Origin: Micromonospora craniellae
GTDB lineage: Bacteria > Actinomycetota > Actinomycetes > Mycobacteriales > Micromonosporaceae
DNA length: 64,000 bases
Direction of reading: 5' to 3'
NCBI RefSeq assembly: GCF_014764405.1
Contig: NZ_CP061725.1
Coordinates: 1,612,001-1,676,000, forward strand
Shown here: positions 42,234-52,603 of the stretch, in pieces
Position numbering within the stretch: the stretch's first letter is position 1
Layout: each line of letters begins with the position of its first letter
Position numbers and translations under genes: made by a program
The notes under the pieces: generated by a model
Seen by the model: the letters and a program-made list of their open reading frames with translations, nothing else
Databases searched by the model: none
What the model was told of the DNA's origin: nothing

Positions 42234-43896
42234 GTAAACATTCAGGGCCACTCCGGGTGGTGGCCGTGAGTGGCTGTCTGTGATTGACGGGCTGGGTCGA
42301 TCTTGACGGTGTGTCGATGCGCGGCCGGGTGCGATCGATGTGTTGTGATCGGTGGGTGCCGGGCTTGGAGGAGTTGTCGCGCGAGGAGTTGATCGGACTC
42401 ACGCGACGGCTGATCGTTCAGGTGGAACAGTTGACCCAGGCGAACCGGGAGTTGACTGATCGGGTCGCGCGGTTGGAACGCCTGGTGTCGCGTAACAGTG
42501 GGAACTCGGGGATGCCGCCGTCGAAGGATGATGATCCGGGACGGACGCCGCCGGCGGAGGTGTCCACGCCGGTGCCGGCAGCCGGTGCTGGTAAGCGGTC
42601 GCGGGGTAAGCAGCGGGGTGCGCCGGGTGCGCAGCTGTCCTGGTCACCGTTTCCGGACGGCATTGTGGATCATTTTCCGGGCGGGCCGTGTGGATGCGGA
42701 TCGGATCTGGCATCGGCGGCTGATCTGGGGGTTTACGCCTCGCATCAGCAGGTCGATGTGCCGGCGATGACGGCGACGGTCACCCAGCATGATCGGCACG
42801 CGGTGCGCTGCGGGTGCGGGGCGATGCACGTGGCGGCCCGCCCCGAGGGGGTGCCGGACGCAGGCGTCTCGTACGGGCCGAATCTTCAGGCGTGGTGCGT
42901 CTATCTGATGGTGGTGCACGCGATTCCGGTGGCCCGGTGCGCTGACCTGGTCGCCGCGTTGACCGGCTCGCGTCCGTCGGACGGGTTCGTCCACGCGTTG
43001 ATCGGCCGGGCCGCGGCGGGGGTGGCCGAGTCGAACCGGATCATCCGCACGCTGATCGCCCTCGCGCATGTGGTCTCCTGCGACGAGACCCCGATCCGGG
43101 TCGGTGCCCGCAAGGTCAAGAAGTACCTTCTGGTCGCCTGCACCCGCCTCTACACCTGGTACCTGCTCGGTGACCGCAGCCTCGACACGTTCAAGGTGTT
43201 CGTCCTGCCGGACCTGACCGGGGTGGTCGTGCACGACCGTTACCAGAACTACGACGCGAAGATCTTCGCCCACCTGGTCCACCAACTCTGCGTAGCCCAC
43301 CTGATCCGCGACTGTCAGGACGCCGCCGAGACCTACCCCGACGCGCACTGGCCGATCCAGATCCGCCAGGCGCTACAGGGACTCGTCCACGCCGCGAACC
43401 TCGCCCGCGCACAGAACCTGCCCGCGATCGGCGAACACATCGCCGGCCCGCTGATCGACGCCTACCGGCACGGCGTGCGGATCGGGCTCAAGGAGGTCGC
43501 CCGGGTGGACGGCCGTAAACAGCCGAAACACCGGGCACTGCTGGAAGACCTCCACGACCGAGAAGCCGACATCCTGCGATTCACCACCGACCTGCGCATC
43601 CCACCCACGTCGAACCAGGCCGAACGCGACCTACGGCCCGCGAAGACCCAGCAGAAGATCTCCGGACGGCTCACCAGCGAGAAGGTCACCGAACACCGCT
43701 ACGCCATCCGCGGTTACGTCTCCACAGTGACCAAACACGGCGCGGATGTCATGACCGCCATCCGCGACGCCATCCTCGGCCGACCCTGGACACCACCCGC
43801 CTGGGCACCCGGCTAACCCACCACGAGCAACGACCGCCACCACCCATCACACACTGCCACCAACGGCTACGTCATGGAGTGGCCCTGAATGCTTAC
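42234..43896 (+). mobile_element. IS66-family insertion sequence in hsdS, 8-bp target duplication
   Basis: The inverted ends GTAAACATTCAGGGCCACTC (42234) and GTAAGCATTCAGGGCCACTC (complement ending 43896) differ at one base. GTCCGACC is duplicated at 42226-42233 and 43897-43904. Length is 1663 bp. It is not the same element as the IS66 copy at 1950-3496. Confidence 0.93.
42284..43816 (+). CDS. IS66-family transposase
   Basis: An open frame of 510 codons; GTG 42356 (PGLEELSREELIGLTRRLIV) may be the real start. It has an N-terminal coiled coil, SRNSGNSGMPPSKDDD, a Cys pair in AVRCGCGAMH, a catalytic region VSCDETPIRV and DRYQNYDAK, then PTSNQAERDLRPAKTQQKIS with the Glu. It resembles the first IS66 transposase in layout but differs throughout in sequence. 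Confidence 0.93.
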   Translation: MTGWVDLDGVSMRGRVRSMCCDRWVPGLEELSREELIGLTRRLIVQVEQLTQANRELTDRVARLERLVSRNSGNSGMPPSKDDDPGRTPPAEVSTPVPAAGAGKRSRGKQRGAPGAQLSWSPFPDGIVDHFPGGPCGCGSDLASAADLGVYASHQQVDVPAMTATVTQHDRHAVRCGCGAMHVAARPEGVPDAGVSYGPNLQAWCVYLMVVHAIPVARCADLVAALTGSRPSDGFVHALIGRAAAGVAESNRIIRTLIALAHVVSCDETPIRVGARKVKKYLLVACTRLYTWYLLGDRSLDTFKVFVLPDLTGVVVHDRYQNYDAKIFAHLVHQLCVAHLIRDCQDAAETYPDAHWPIQIRQALQGLVHAANLARAQNLPAIGEHIAGPLIDAYRHGVRIGLKEVARVDGRKQPKHRALLEDLHDREADILRFTTDLRIPPTSNQAERDLRPAKTQQKISGRLTSEKVTEHRYAIRGYVSTVTKHGADVMTAIRDAILGRPWTPPAWAPG

Positions 43897-46800
43897 GTCC
43901 GACCAGCACAGAGGCCCCGACATAGTCAGTAGTGTTGGCTCGACTCACGAGCAGGTCACCCTGACGAATCTCATACTGGGGATTAGCGGCCGATGCCGGG
44001 ATGGCCTTATTCTCGTCCGGCCGAAATTCTCCCCACGTCATCGCACTTACCTTGATGATCCCCCACTGCTCCGGAGCCGCAGGGCCACTCGCACCACCAA
44101 AAGACTTCCCTGCCTCGATCCGCTCTACCAAGTGCCGTAGCGGCACCATCTGCCGATCGGCGGGCTGAAGCACCGTCGTCAGCGCCGAGCGACGCAGGGC
44201 GACGAGCTTTCGCCTTCCCGTGGATTGCAGGCGTTCAGCCGCGTCGAGGCGAGAGAGGTGGTCTTCGATGAGATTGACAATCCGTCGCTGCTCATCGAGC
44301 GGTGGCACAGGAAATTCGACAGATTTGAGACGGCTTGCAGACAGGTGGGCGATGTTCGTGGTGATTCGCGCCTCGCGGGCGAATCGCCGGGCGTGCATGT
44401 GCCGACGGAATACGATCAGTGCCCATTCAGGTAGGACATGCGGGCCGGCGCGGAACCTGAGCAGCGTGTTGGTGAAGGCTACGTTCTCGGGGCTACCGCG
44501 GTAGATGGCGGGCCTGCCAAGGAGTTCTGGGCTCTGGCCTTCGTTCAGTAGAACATCTCCAGGTTTCAGCTTGTACCGCTCGAAGACGCCCGAGAAGTCC
44601 ATCTCCTTCAGGTCCGACGTGTCGATCCGGTCTTCGAAAACATTGGCGACCCGGAGGTAGGGGCGCATTTCTGGGCCGGTGTGCCAGTTGGGGTGCCGCT
44701 GACGTCCAAGGTCTATACGGCCTACCTCGCCAACTGTCGCCCAGCGCCATCCGGGAGGCAGGTTCGTCACGCGGTTAGCTCCGTGTTGAGCTGGTCGATG
44801 AGGGCGGCGATGCTGGGGCCGAGGTCGCGGATGGCGCCGTCGATTCCGCCGCGTTCGGTGAAGGGGGTGTTGTCCAGGTCGTCGGGGTTGATGCCCGCCG
44901 AGACTGCGATCACTTCGGCCATGCGGTCCAGCCACCACCTCTCCGTCTCGGTGAACGTCGCTCCGGCCTGCTCTTGCTGACGGAGCCAGCCTGCGTACCG
45001 CTCGCGGACCTTCTCCGCGTAGGGCACGAGTTCGTTATCTTGCCCGATGGTGTACCGGATCAGCGACACCAGGTCGGTGAGGGTGTGCCGGTCACTGTGC
45101 CGGACACGGCCCGCTTCGATCGCTTGGTGGGCGGCCCAGATGAGGTCGATGGTCCAGTTGCGGGGTGGCCGCTGGATGCGTTCGGCGAGCTCCTTGATGT
45201 CGGCAAACGCTATCCGCCGCTCACGCGCCTCCATCAGTAGCTGGATCGCGGTGATCTCGTCGCGGTGCTCGTCCAGATACGCCCGCCAGGACTCGACTAT
45301 CGACCGGGCGCGGGAGGTGTCGACCACTCCGTAGGCGTCTTCGAGCACGTCGACGCTGACCTCGTCGATGATCCGGTCGTGGGTACGACGTAGCTCCAGA
45401 ATCCGCTGCCGTAGCTGCGGGTTCGCTGCGACAGGGCGTACCGCGGTGTCGAGCAGGTCTTGGACGGCGGCTTCGGGATCTGCGGCGCCGGCAATGGCGC
45501 GGGCTTGAGTGTCGGGGTCGACGGCGTCGACCAGGCCGCGGACGATGCCGCGGACCGAGCCACCGGCGACGGCGTCGAGTTCCGTGCGCTCGTCGGGCGT
45601 GAGTTGCAGTTCCAGTGCGGCCAGGCGGGAGGCGAGGGTGGCGGTTTCGGCCTCGGTGAGGGTGAGGGTGGCGGCCTTGTCGAGCAACTGCTTGAGCGAG
45701 ATGCCCTTGTCCCGGTTCAGGGGTGGGTCGACGAAGTCGTGTTCGGTGACACCGATGACGTCGACGATGACGAACCGGGTCTTCTGGGTGGCGTCGGGGG
45801 TGACGGCCTGGAAGTCGGCGGCGGCGATGGTGCGGGCGCCGCGGCCCTTCATCTGTTCGAAGTACGCCGCGGAGCGCACGTCGCGCATGAAGAACACGCA
45901 TTCCAGTGGCTTGACGTCGGTGCCGGTGGCGATCATGTCGACGGTGACCGCGATGCGCAGACTCGCCGAGGTGCGGAACGCCTGGAGTTGGCCCTTGGGG
46001 TCGCGGGCGCTGTAGGTGATCTTCGCGGCGAAGTCGTTGCCCTTGCCGAACACCTCGCGGACGGTGGTGACGACCTCCTCGGCGTGGGCGTCGTCCTTGC
46101 AGAAGATCAGTGTCTTGGGGACGGTGTGCCGGTCGGGGAAGATCTCGGTGAACAGCTTGTCCCGGAACGTTTCCAGCACCAGGCGGATCTGCGAGGTGGC
46201 GGTGACTGCCCGGTCGAGTTGCTTGTGGGTGTACTCCAGGTCCTCGTCGAGGGTTTCCAGGCGTTGGACGCGGGTGCGGCGGTCGACCTTCGGCACAACA
46301 GTGCCGGCGTCGATCTTCGAGCCTTGGCTGCTGATTTGGGTCTTGATGCGGTACAGGTCGAAGTCGACGTTGACGTTGTCGGCCACCGACTGCGGGTAGG
46401 TGTACTCCGACACCAGGTTCTGCCGGAAGAACCCGAAGGTCTGCTTGCCGGGGGTGGCGGTCAGGCCGACGATGTGCGCGTCGAAGTACTCCAGCACCCC
46501 ACGCCACACCCCGTAGATCGAGCGGTGCGCCTCGTCCACGATCACCAGGTCGAACGTCTCCGGCGGCATCCCCGCGCTGTAGACGACGCTGACCGGGGCG
46601 TCAGGCACATACCCGTCGAGACCCGGGTCGTCGCCCTCGGGAGCGGTGTCGCCAGCGAGGACCTTGTAGACCCGCTGGATCGTGGAGATCACCACGCTGG
46701 AGCTGCCGAGCATGCCGGCGCTGGTGAGCTTGTCGACGTTGTACAGCTCGGTGAACCGCCGCCCGTCGTCCGGGGTGCGGTAGTTCTGGAACTCGGCCAG

Positions 46801-47096
46801 GGTCTGGTCGGCCAGGTTGTTGCGGTCGACCAAAAACAGTACTCGGGTGAACCCGCCGTGCTTGAGCAGCCGGTAGCACTCGGTCACCGCCGTGTAGGTC
46901 TTACCCGCACCAGTGGCCATCTGCACCAATGACCGATCGAACCGCTGCTCGGCCAGCGAGCGCTCCACACCCTCAATCGCGGTGATCTGCGCCGGCCGAA
47001 GTGGAGCGACGTTCAGCGGTGGCAGGTGACGAACCTTCGCCCGCCACGTCGGCCGTTTCGGATCGGCCTCCGCACCACGGACGATCCTCGCCAAGG

Positions 47097-49085
47097 CCTG
47101 CGTTCCGCAGCTCAGCGTCGATATAGTCGGCGTCGCGGTGTGAAGGTGCAGTTCAGGGCGTTGCGGCCTGGCGGGAACGGCGAAAACGCCTAGTGACACG
47201 CCTGCCTGTGGATAACTTTGTTGAGCTGCTGATCTGTTGCTGGTCTCATAGTCGGTGTACGGTCGTGCCTCGTGTACGTGAAAGCGTCGACCCGCAAGAC
47301 CCGCGACGGGCAGACGATCCGCTACCTGCAACTGGCTCACAACGAGTGGGACCCGGCCGCGAAGGCGTCCAAGACCCGGGTGTTGTACTCGTTCGGCCGC
47401 GAAGACCAGCTCGACGTGGCCGGTATCCGCCGCTTGGTCGACGCGTTGTCGCGGTTGCTCGCCCCGGCCGACGCCCTGGCCGCGGCCGCGCCGGCCGGCC
47501 TGTCGTTTGTGGAGTCCCGTTCGCTGGGCGGGGCGTGGCTGCTCGACGGGTTGTGGCGCCGGCTGCGCATCGACACCGTCCTGCGGCCGCTGGTCGGCTC
47601 GTCCCGCCGGGAGGTCGACGTCGAACGGGTGCTGTTCGCGCTGGTCGCCAACCGGGCCCTGGCCCCGTCGAGCAAGCTGGCCGCCGCCGACTGGGTCTGC
47701 CAGGACGTGTACCTGCCCGACCTGCCGCACGTCACCGACGACACCTGCTACCGGGCGATGGACCAGTTGATCGAGGTCGAGCCCGCGTTGACCCGCGGGG
47801 TCTACGACCAGATCGCCGACCTGCTCAACCTTGAGGTCGACCTGTTGTTCTTCGACACCACCAGCACCTACTTCGAACTCGATGAGGCCGACGAACCGCT
47901 GTGGCGTGACCAGCAGGGCCGGGTCGTGGCCGAGGACGATCCGGCGGCGGTCAAGCAGGCAGGGTTCCGCACCCATGGCAAGAGCAAGGACTCCCGCGAC
48001 GACCTGCCCCAGGTCGTGGTCGGGATGGCCGTCACCCGCACCGGCATTCCCGTGCGGGTGTGGTGCTGGCCCGGCAACACCAGCGACTCCGCCCTGATCC
48101 GGCAGGTCAAGACCGACATGCGCGAGTGGAGCCTGGCTCGCGTCGTCTGGGTCGCCGACCGCGGCTTCGCCTCCGCCGAGAACCGCCGCTTCCTGCAACA
48201 GGGCGGCGGGCACTACATCCTGGGTGAGAAGCTGCGTGCCGGCACCAGCGAAGCCGACGCTGCGCTCGCCCGGCAGGGCCGCTACGCCACCGTCGCGGAG
48301 AACCTGCAGGTCAAGGAAGTCAACATCGACACCGACGACCGGTTCGTCATCTGCTACAACCCCGAGGCCGCCGACCGGGACGCCGCTGTCCGCCAACGGC
48401 TGATCGCCCAGCTCACGGACCTGATCGACGACACCGACCGGCTGCCGGCCACCAAACGCGCCGAGCTACGCGGCGTGATCTCCACCAAGCCCGGCCTGAA
48501 CCGGTTCCTGCGCGTCACCCCCAAGGGCCTGCTGCGCCTCGACCAGGCCAAGGTCAAGGCCGAACAGCGCCTGGACGGCAAGTACCTGCTGCGCTGCTCC
48601 GACCCGACACTGTCGGCCGAGGACATCGCCCTGGGCTACAAGCAGCTCCTCGAAGTCGAACGCGGCTGGCGCGACATGAAGACCACCCTCGACCTGCGCC
48701 CGGTGTTCCACCGCCGCGAGGACCGCATCCGCGCTCACATCCTGCTCTGCTGGCTGGCCCTGCTGCTGATCCGGGTCGCCGAGACCGAGACCGGCCGCAC
48801 CTGGACCGCGATCCGCACCGAGATCGACCGGCTGCACCTGGGCGTGTTCACCGGCCCCGCCGGCACGTTCGCCCAGCGCACCGAGCTGTCCCAACCCCAG
48901 AAGGCCCTGCTCACCAAGCTGAAGATCGCCGAGCCGCCCCGGATCTTCGACGCCACACCCGCAACCGCCTGACCTGCGACAACACAGCCGCCTAGTGACA
49001 CGCCCCGTCACCGGGCCCACCGCTGTTTGCCCAGCTCACAGCCCAGATCCGCCGCCTATATCGACGCCGAGCTGCGGAACGCAGG
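47097..49085 (+). mobile_element. IS1634-family insertion sequence in hsdR, 5-bp target duplication
   Basis: Inverted ends of about 30 bp begin with CCTGCGTTCCGCAGCTC at 47097, with the complement ending at 49085. CAAGG is duplicated at 47092-47096 and 49086-49090. Length is 1989 bp. Its precise removal restores the hsdR frame. Confidence 0.93.
47272..48972 (+). CDS. IS1634-family transposase
   Basis: A 566-residue DDE transposase. The N-terminal region YVKASTRKTRDGQTIRYLQL is typical of this family, as is the VTDDTCYRAMDQL block. The catalytic core has LLFFDTTSTYFELDEAD (first Asp), RVVWVADRGFASAENRRFLQ (second Asp), and the C-terminal YKQLLEVERGWRDMKTTLDL with the Glu. GTG 47272 is preceded by no strong ribosome site. 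The frame is intact. Confidence 0.92.
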   Translation: MYVKASTRKTRDGQTIRYLQLAHNEWDPAAKASKTRVLYSFGREDQLDVAGIRRLVDALSRLLAPADALAAAAPAGLSFVESRSLGGAWLLDGLWRRLRIDTVLRPLVGSSRREVDVERVLFALVANRALAPSSKLAAADWVCQDVYLPDLPHVTDDTCYRAMDQLIEVEPALTRGVYDQIADLLNLEVDLLFFDTTSTYFELDEADEPLWRDQQGRVVAEDDPAAVKQAGFRTHGKSKDSRDDLPQVVVGMAVTRTGIPVRVWCWPGNTSDSALIRQVKTDMREWSLARVVWVADRGFASAENRRFLQQGGGHYILGEKLRAGTSEADAALARQGRYATVAENLQVKEVNIDTDDRFVICYNPEAADRDAAVRQRLIAQLTDLIDDTDRLPATKRAELRGVISTKPGLNRFLRVTPKGLLRLDQAKVKAEQRLDGKYLLRCSDPTLSAEDIALGYKQLLEVERGWRDMKTTLDLRPVFHRREDRIRAHILLCWLALLLIRVAETETGRTWTAIRTEIDRLHLGVFTGPAGTFAQRTELSQPQKALLTKLKIAEPPRIFDATPATA

Positions 49086-49514
49086 CAAGGCGCCGGGCTG
49101 CGGAAAGGCGAAGATCCGCCGGGCCCGGGGCTGCGGGTCGTAGCCGTTGGTGAAGTGGGTCTCCGAGCCGCTGGCCTCGAACACGAACGGCAGCCGCCCG
49201 TCGCGGGTCAGCGCCTTCAGCCGCACCGCGGGCGGCAGGCCCTCGGCGTACATGGCTGACTGCCACTCCACTCCCGACAACGGCGTCCCTTCCGGCTTGG
49301 CCTCAATCACGCCGACTACCCGCTGGTCGACATACAGCAGGTAGTCGACCCGACCATGGCCCTTCGCCATGATGGCCTCACGAACGGCCACACCCGTGCC
49401 CACGAAGAGGTTGATCTCGGATCGGTCTTGCACGACCCAGCCGGCATCTCGAAGCTGCCGGTCGATCAAGACCCGGGCGCGCTGCTCCGCCTGGAGCCGA
49501 GGATCGTCAGCCAT

Positions 49515-49863
49515 TGCCCCCACAGCCAGTAGAGGCTAGTCGATCAAGCATACGGTCCGCATCCTCCTCGTGACCGAGGATCACAGTTCGAACGGGTTCA
49601 CCGTGTGTGCCGGCGAGGTAGCCATGGGGCGCTGAACGCCGGTCCGATGCAGCAGAACATCAGGCAGAGCATGCGTAACGTGTGGGCTTGCCTCGCACCG
49701 TTGGAAATGGTTTGTGTCTGAGGGGCGATTGATACCGCGCTTGGGCAGCCGTACCCGGCCATCGCTGCGTTGGGTTGTTCGACGCGCTATCAAGACCATC
49801 CATCCGCTGCCGGTCCTAATTCGCCTCGCTCGGGGACACCTGCTCGGTAGGCCAACTGCTGTG
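49515..49863. other. intergenic upstream of hsdR, no gene seen
   Basis: About 350 bases between the hsdR start and the MFS stop, both on the minus strand. It presumably holds the hsdR promoter, but no clear -35/-10 pair or hairpin was found. Short open frames here lack family features. Confidence 0.4.
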
Positions 49864-51140
49864 CTATTGCTCGAGCGGCCGGGGGCCTGGACTGGTGTCG
49901 GTGGGGTGGTGTACAGCGGTCCAGGGCAGCAGGGCTGCGGTGGCGAGTAGCAGGGTGGCGAGGACCACGATGGCGGTGCGGATTCCGGCTGCGGCGGCGA
50001 GGAGTCCAGCTGCGGCGATGAAGACGGGTTGGACGAGTTTGTTGGTCATGGCCCAGGCGCCGACGACGCGGGACAGGTGGGTGTCGGTGGTGACGTTCAT
50101 CCGGTAGGTGGCGAACGCCGGGTTGAACACGCCGGCGCACAGCAGCAGTGCCCCGTCGGCGGCGATGATCAGGACGAGTCCGCCGGTGGTGCCGGGTGCG
50201 AGCAGGATCGGGCCCATCCACAGGCAGCGGGCTGCCCCGGCGATCAGCAGGGTGCGGGTCAGGCCGGCGCGACGGATGATCGTCGGGGCGAGTAGCGAGC
50301 CGAGGATTCCAGCGGCGCAGGGCAGGCCGAGGGCGAGCCCGTACTGCAGGGGCGTGAAGTGCAGGTCGCGCAGCAGGTAGACGGCGATCAGCGGGGTGGA
50401 GGCCGTGATGCAGCCGCCGAAGAGCATCGCGTTGGCGAACAGCATCCGCAGTGGCGGACGGGTGAGGATGTACCGCCAGCCGCCGACGGTCTCGGTCAGC
50501 CATCGCCGGTCCTTCGGCGGCTGGGGTGGTGGCGGTTCGCGGTGGCGGATCCGCCGCCAGCCGAAGGCGGAGAGCAGGAAACTGGCGGCGTCTGCCAGGA
50601 CCGAGGCGAGTGGGCCGGTCCAGGACACCAGCAGCCCACCGACTGGCGGCCCGAGGGTACTCGCGGTCCAGGTGGTGCTCTCCAACCGGCTGTTCATCGT
50701 GGCCCGCTGGTCGACTGCGGTAAGGGTCTTGAGGTAGCTGTTGCTGGCCGCCAGCGACACGATCGTTGCGGCGGTCTGCACGACGGCCACCGCGCACAGG
50801 TGAGCGTAGGTGAGCGCACCGGCCGCCGCCGCGGCCGGCACGCTGGCCAGGGCGGCAAAGCGGGCCAGGTCGGCGCTGATCATGGCCGGTCGTTTGGGGC
50901 GGAACTCGATCCACGTCGCCAGTGGCAGGGTGACCGCGACACCGGCCAGGCCGGCCAGCGCCGCAAGCAGCGACACCTGCCAGTCTGTGGCGTGCAGCAC
51001 GAGGATCGCGACCAGCGGAAGCGCGCCGGCGCCGACGCCGCTGCCGATCGCGCTGATCCCGTACGCCGACCAGTAGCGACGAAGGTCGCGCCGGTTCGCC
51101 TCGGGGTGACGGGTGTCCGGGCCGGTGACCGCTGCCCTGT
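49864..51140 (-). pseudogene. MFS transporter, 5' end removed by an IS256 element
   Basis: The frame reads from the element junction: DTRHPEANRRDLRRYWSAYG, then ISAIGSGVGAGALPLVAILV and many membrane helices to the stop at 49864, about 420 residues. The opening SAYGISAIGSGVGAGALPL is the first transmembrane helix of MFS_3/enterobactin-exporter-like carriers. TGPPVGGLLVSW-like and GSLLAPTIIRRAG loops also fit. No start codon lies between the junction and the conserved region, and the missing start is not found beyond the IS. It may still be made from an internal start such as GTG 51000, but that would omit the first helix. Confidence 0.75.
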
Positions 51141-52547
51141 GGGTCTGTCAAGTTAACGGTGTAACTGGGGTTGGTTGATCTTCTACTTGCGGCCGGCGGA
51201 CAGGCGTCCGTCGAAGGTGATGTCGAAGGCGTTGAGTGCGCTCTTCCAGCGGGTGGCCCAGCGTTTGCGGCCTTGCCCGGTCGGGTCGAGGCTCATCACC
51301 GCGAGGTAGACGCACTTGAGGGCGGCTTGCTCGTTGGGGAAGTGTCCGCGGGCGCGGACGGCGCGGCGGATGCGGGCGTTGACGCTTTCGATGGCGTTGG
51401 TGGAGCAGATGATCCGGCGGATCTCGGCGTCGAAGGCCAGGAACGGCACGAACTCGGCCCAGGCGTTCTCCCACAGCTTCACGATCGCCGGGTAGCGGCT
51501 GCTCCATGCCTCGGCGAACTCGAGGAATCGTTCGGTAGCGGCGGCCTCGGTCGGTGCGGTGTAGACCGGTTTGAGTGCCTTGGCAATCGCGTCCCAGTGC
51601 TGGCGGGCCGCGTAGCGGAACGAGTTCCTGAGCAGGTGCACCACGCAGGTCTGGACCACGGTGCGGGGCCAGACCTCTCCGATGGCATCCGGCAGGCCGG
51701 TCAGTCCGTCACAGACGGCCATGAGCACGTCGTCGACGCCCCGGTTCTTCAGTTCGGTGCAGATCTGCAGCCAGAACTTGGCGCCCTCCCCGCCGTCGCC
51801 GGCCCACAGGCCGAGGATGTCTCGGTGGCCGTCGGCGGTGACCGCGAGAGCGACGTAGATCGGCCGGTTGGCGACCTTCCCGTCCCTGATCTTGACGTTG
51901 ATGGCGTCGAGGAAGACCACCGGGTAGACCGGATCGAGGGGCCGGTTCTGCCACTCGGTCATACCGTCCATCACCTTGTCGGTGATGGTGGAGATCGTCT
52001 GGCGGGAGACCTCGGCGCCGTAGACCTCGGCCAGATGCGCGGAGATCTCGCCGGTGGTCAGGCCCTTCGCCGACAGCGACAGCACCAGGTCCTCCACCCC
52101 GGACAACCTGCGCTGACGCTTCTTGACGATGGCCGGTTCGAACGAGCCCGCTCGATCGCGTGGCACGTCGATCTGCACCGGCCCGACATCGGTGAGCACC
52201 GTCTTGGACCGGTTGCCGTTGCGGGAGTTGCCGGAGTTCGCGCCGGCCTGGTCGTGTTTGTCGTAGCCGAGGTGGTCGGTGATCTCACCATCGAGGGCCG
52301 ACTCCAGCACGATCTTCGTCAGCTGCTGCAGCAGCCCACCCTCACCGGACAGCTGCAGCCCCTGCTCACGAGCCTGGGTCACCAGCTGTGACACCAGCGC
52401 CGGGTCGACACCCCCTGGCGTCGTCTTCGTACGCGGCCGCTTGGCCTTCTCGTCACCGGGCACAGCGGCAGTGTCCACCGCATCGGTCGTGATCGTCATC
52501 AGGTGCTACTCCCTTGATCGGAGTTACACCGTTGTTTTTACAGTCCC
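51141..52547 (-). mobile_element. IS256-family insertion sequence
   Basis: The ends align without gaps reading inward: GGGTCTGTCAAGTTAACGGT (51141) and GGGACTGTAAAAACAACGGT (complement from 52547), continuing GTAACT. No target duplication was found, so flanking DNA has probably been rearranged since insertion. Length is 1407 bp. Confidence 0.88.
51183..52499 (-). CDS. IS256-family transposase
   Basis: A 438-residue mutator-type DDE transposase. It has LESALDGEITDHLGYDKHD near residue 66 and SGNSRNGNRSKTVLTDVGPV. The catalytic Asps are in YPVVFLDAINVKIRDG and DDVLMAVCDGLTGLPDAIGE, and the Glu is in CSTNAIESVNARIRRAVRAR near residue 365. The frame is intact and the start at ATG 52499 fits the family. 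Confidence 0.94.
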   Translation of the reverse strand: MTITTDAVDTAAVPGDEKAKRPRTKTTPGGVDPALVSQLVTQAREQGLQLSGEGGLLQQLTKIVLESALDGEITDHLGYDKHDQAGANSGNSRNGNRSKTVLTDVGPVQIDVPRDRAGSFEPAIVKKRQRRLSGVEDLVLSLSAKGLTTGEISAHLAEVYGAEVSRQTISTITDKVMDGMTEWQNRPLDPVYPVVFLDAINVKIRDGKVANRPIYVALAVTADGHRDILGLWAGDGGEGAKFWLQICTELKNRGVDDVLMAVCDGLTGLPDAIGEVWPRTVVQTCVVHLLRNSFRYAARQHWDAIAKALKPVYTAPTEAAATERFLEFAEAWSSRYPAIVKLWENAWAEFVPFLAFDAEIRRIICSTNAIESVNARIRRAVRARGHFPNEQAALKCVYLAVMSLDPTGQGRKRWATRWKSALNAFDITFDGRLSAGRK

Positions 52548-52603
52548 TCTGCCGTCGGCCTCCGCGTGAGCTGGATAGCAGTCCGCCGCCGGGCAGGGCT
52601 GCA

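Larger units (their letters stand above)
42194..44770 (-). pseudogene. hsdS: type I restriction-modification specificity subunit, interrupted and 3'-deleted
   Basis: It starts at GTG 44770, overlapping the hsdR stop (GTGA). The first target-recognition domain starts with NLPPGWRWATVGEVGRIDLG. The conserved spacer FPVPPLDEQRRIVNLIEDHL follows, and the second domain reaches VSRANTTDYVGASVLVGR. There the IS66 element is inserted. Across it, after one copy of the 8-bp duplication, reading continues VRPRLLLSDK (42225-42194) and then stops at the IS3 element. The remaining hundred or so residues are gone, so simple IS loss could not repair it. Confidence 0.92.
44767..49514 (-). pseudogene. hsdR: type I restriction endonuclease subunit R, split by an IS1634 element
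   Basis: The N-terminal piece (ATG 49514 to 49086) has the nuclease motif HGRVDYLLYVDQRVVGVIEA with D...E-A-K. After the IS, the main piece (47091-44767) has QMATGAGKTYTAV (motif I), VIVDEAHRSIYG (motif II), VGLTATPGKQ (motif III) and TVDMIATGTDVKPLECVFFM before QMKGRGAR (motifs V-VI). Removing the element and one CAAGG joins FPQPGAL to ARIVRGAEADP and gives 918 codons including the stop, with no shift. A longer uninterrupted frame across 44767-48396 is antisense to the transposase at its front end. Confidence 0.93.

Noticed and set aside
44767..48396. A single 1209-codon minus-strand frame reading as an extra-long HsdR
   Set aside because: Its first 400 codons are the antisense of the IS1634 transposase and have no protein-like features; hsdR homology starts only at the IS boundary.
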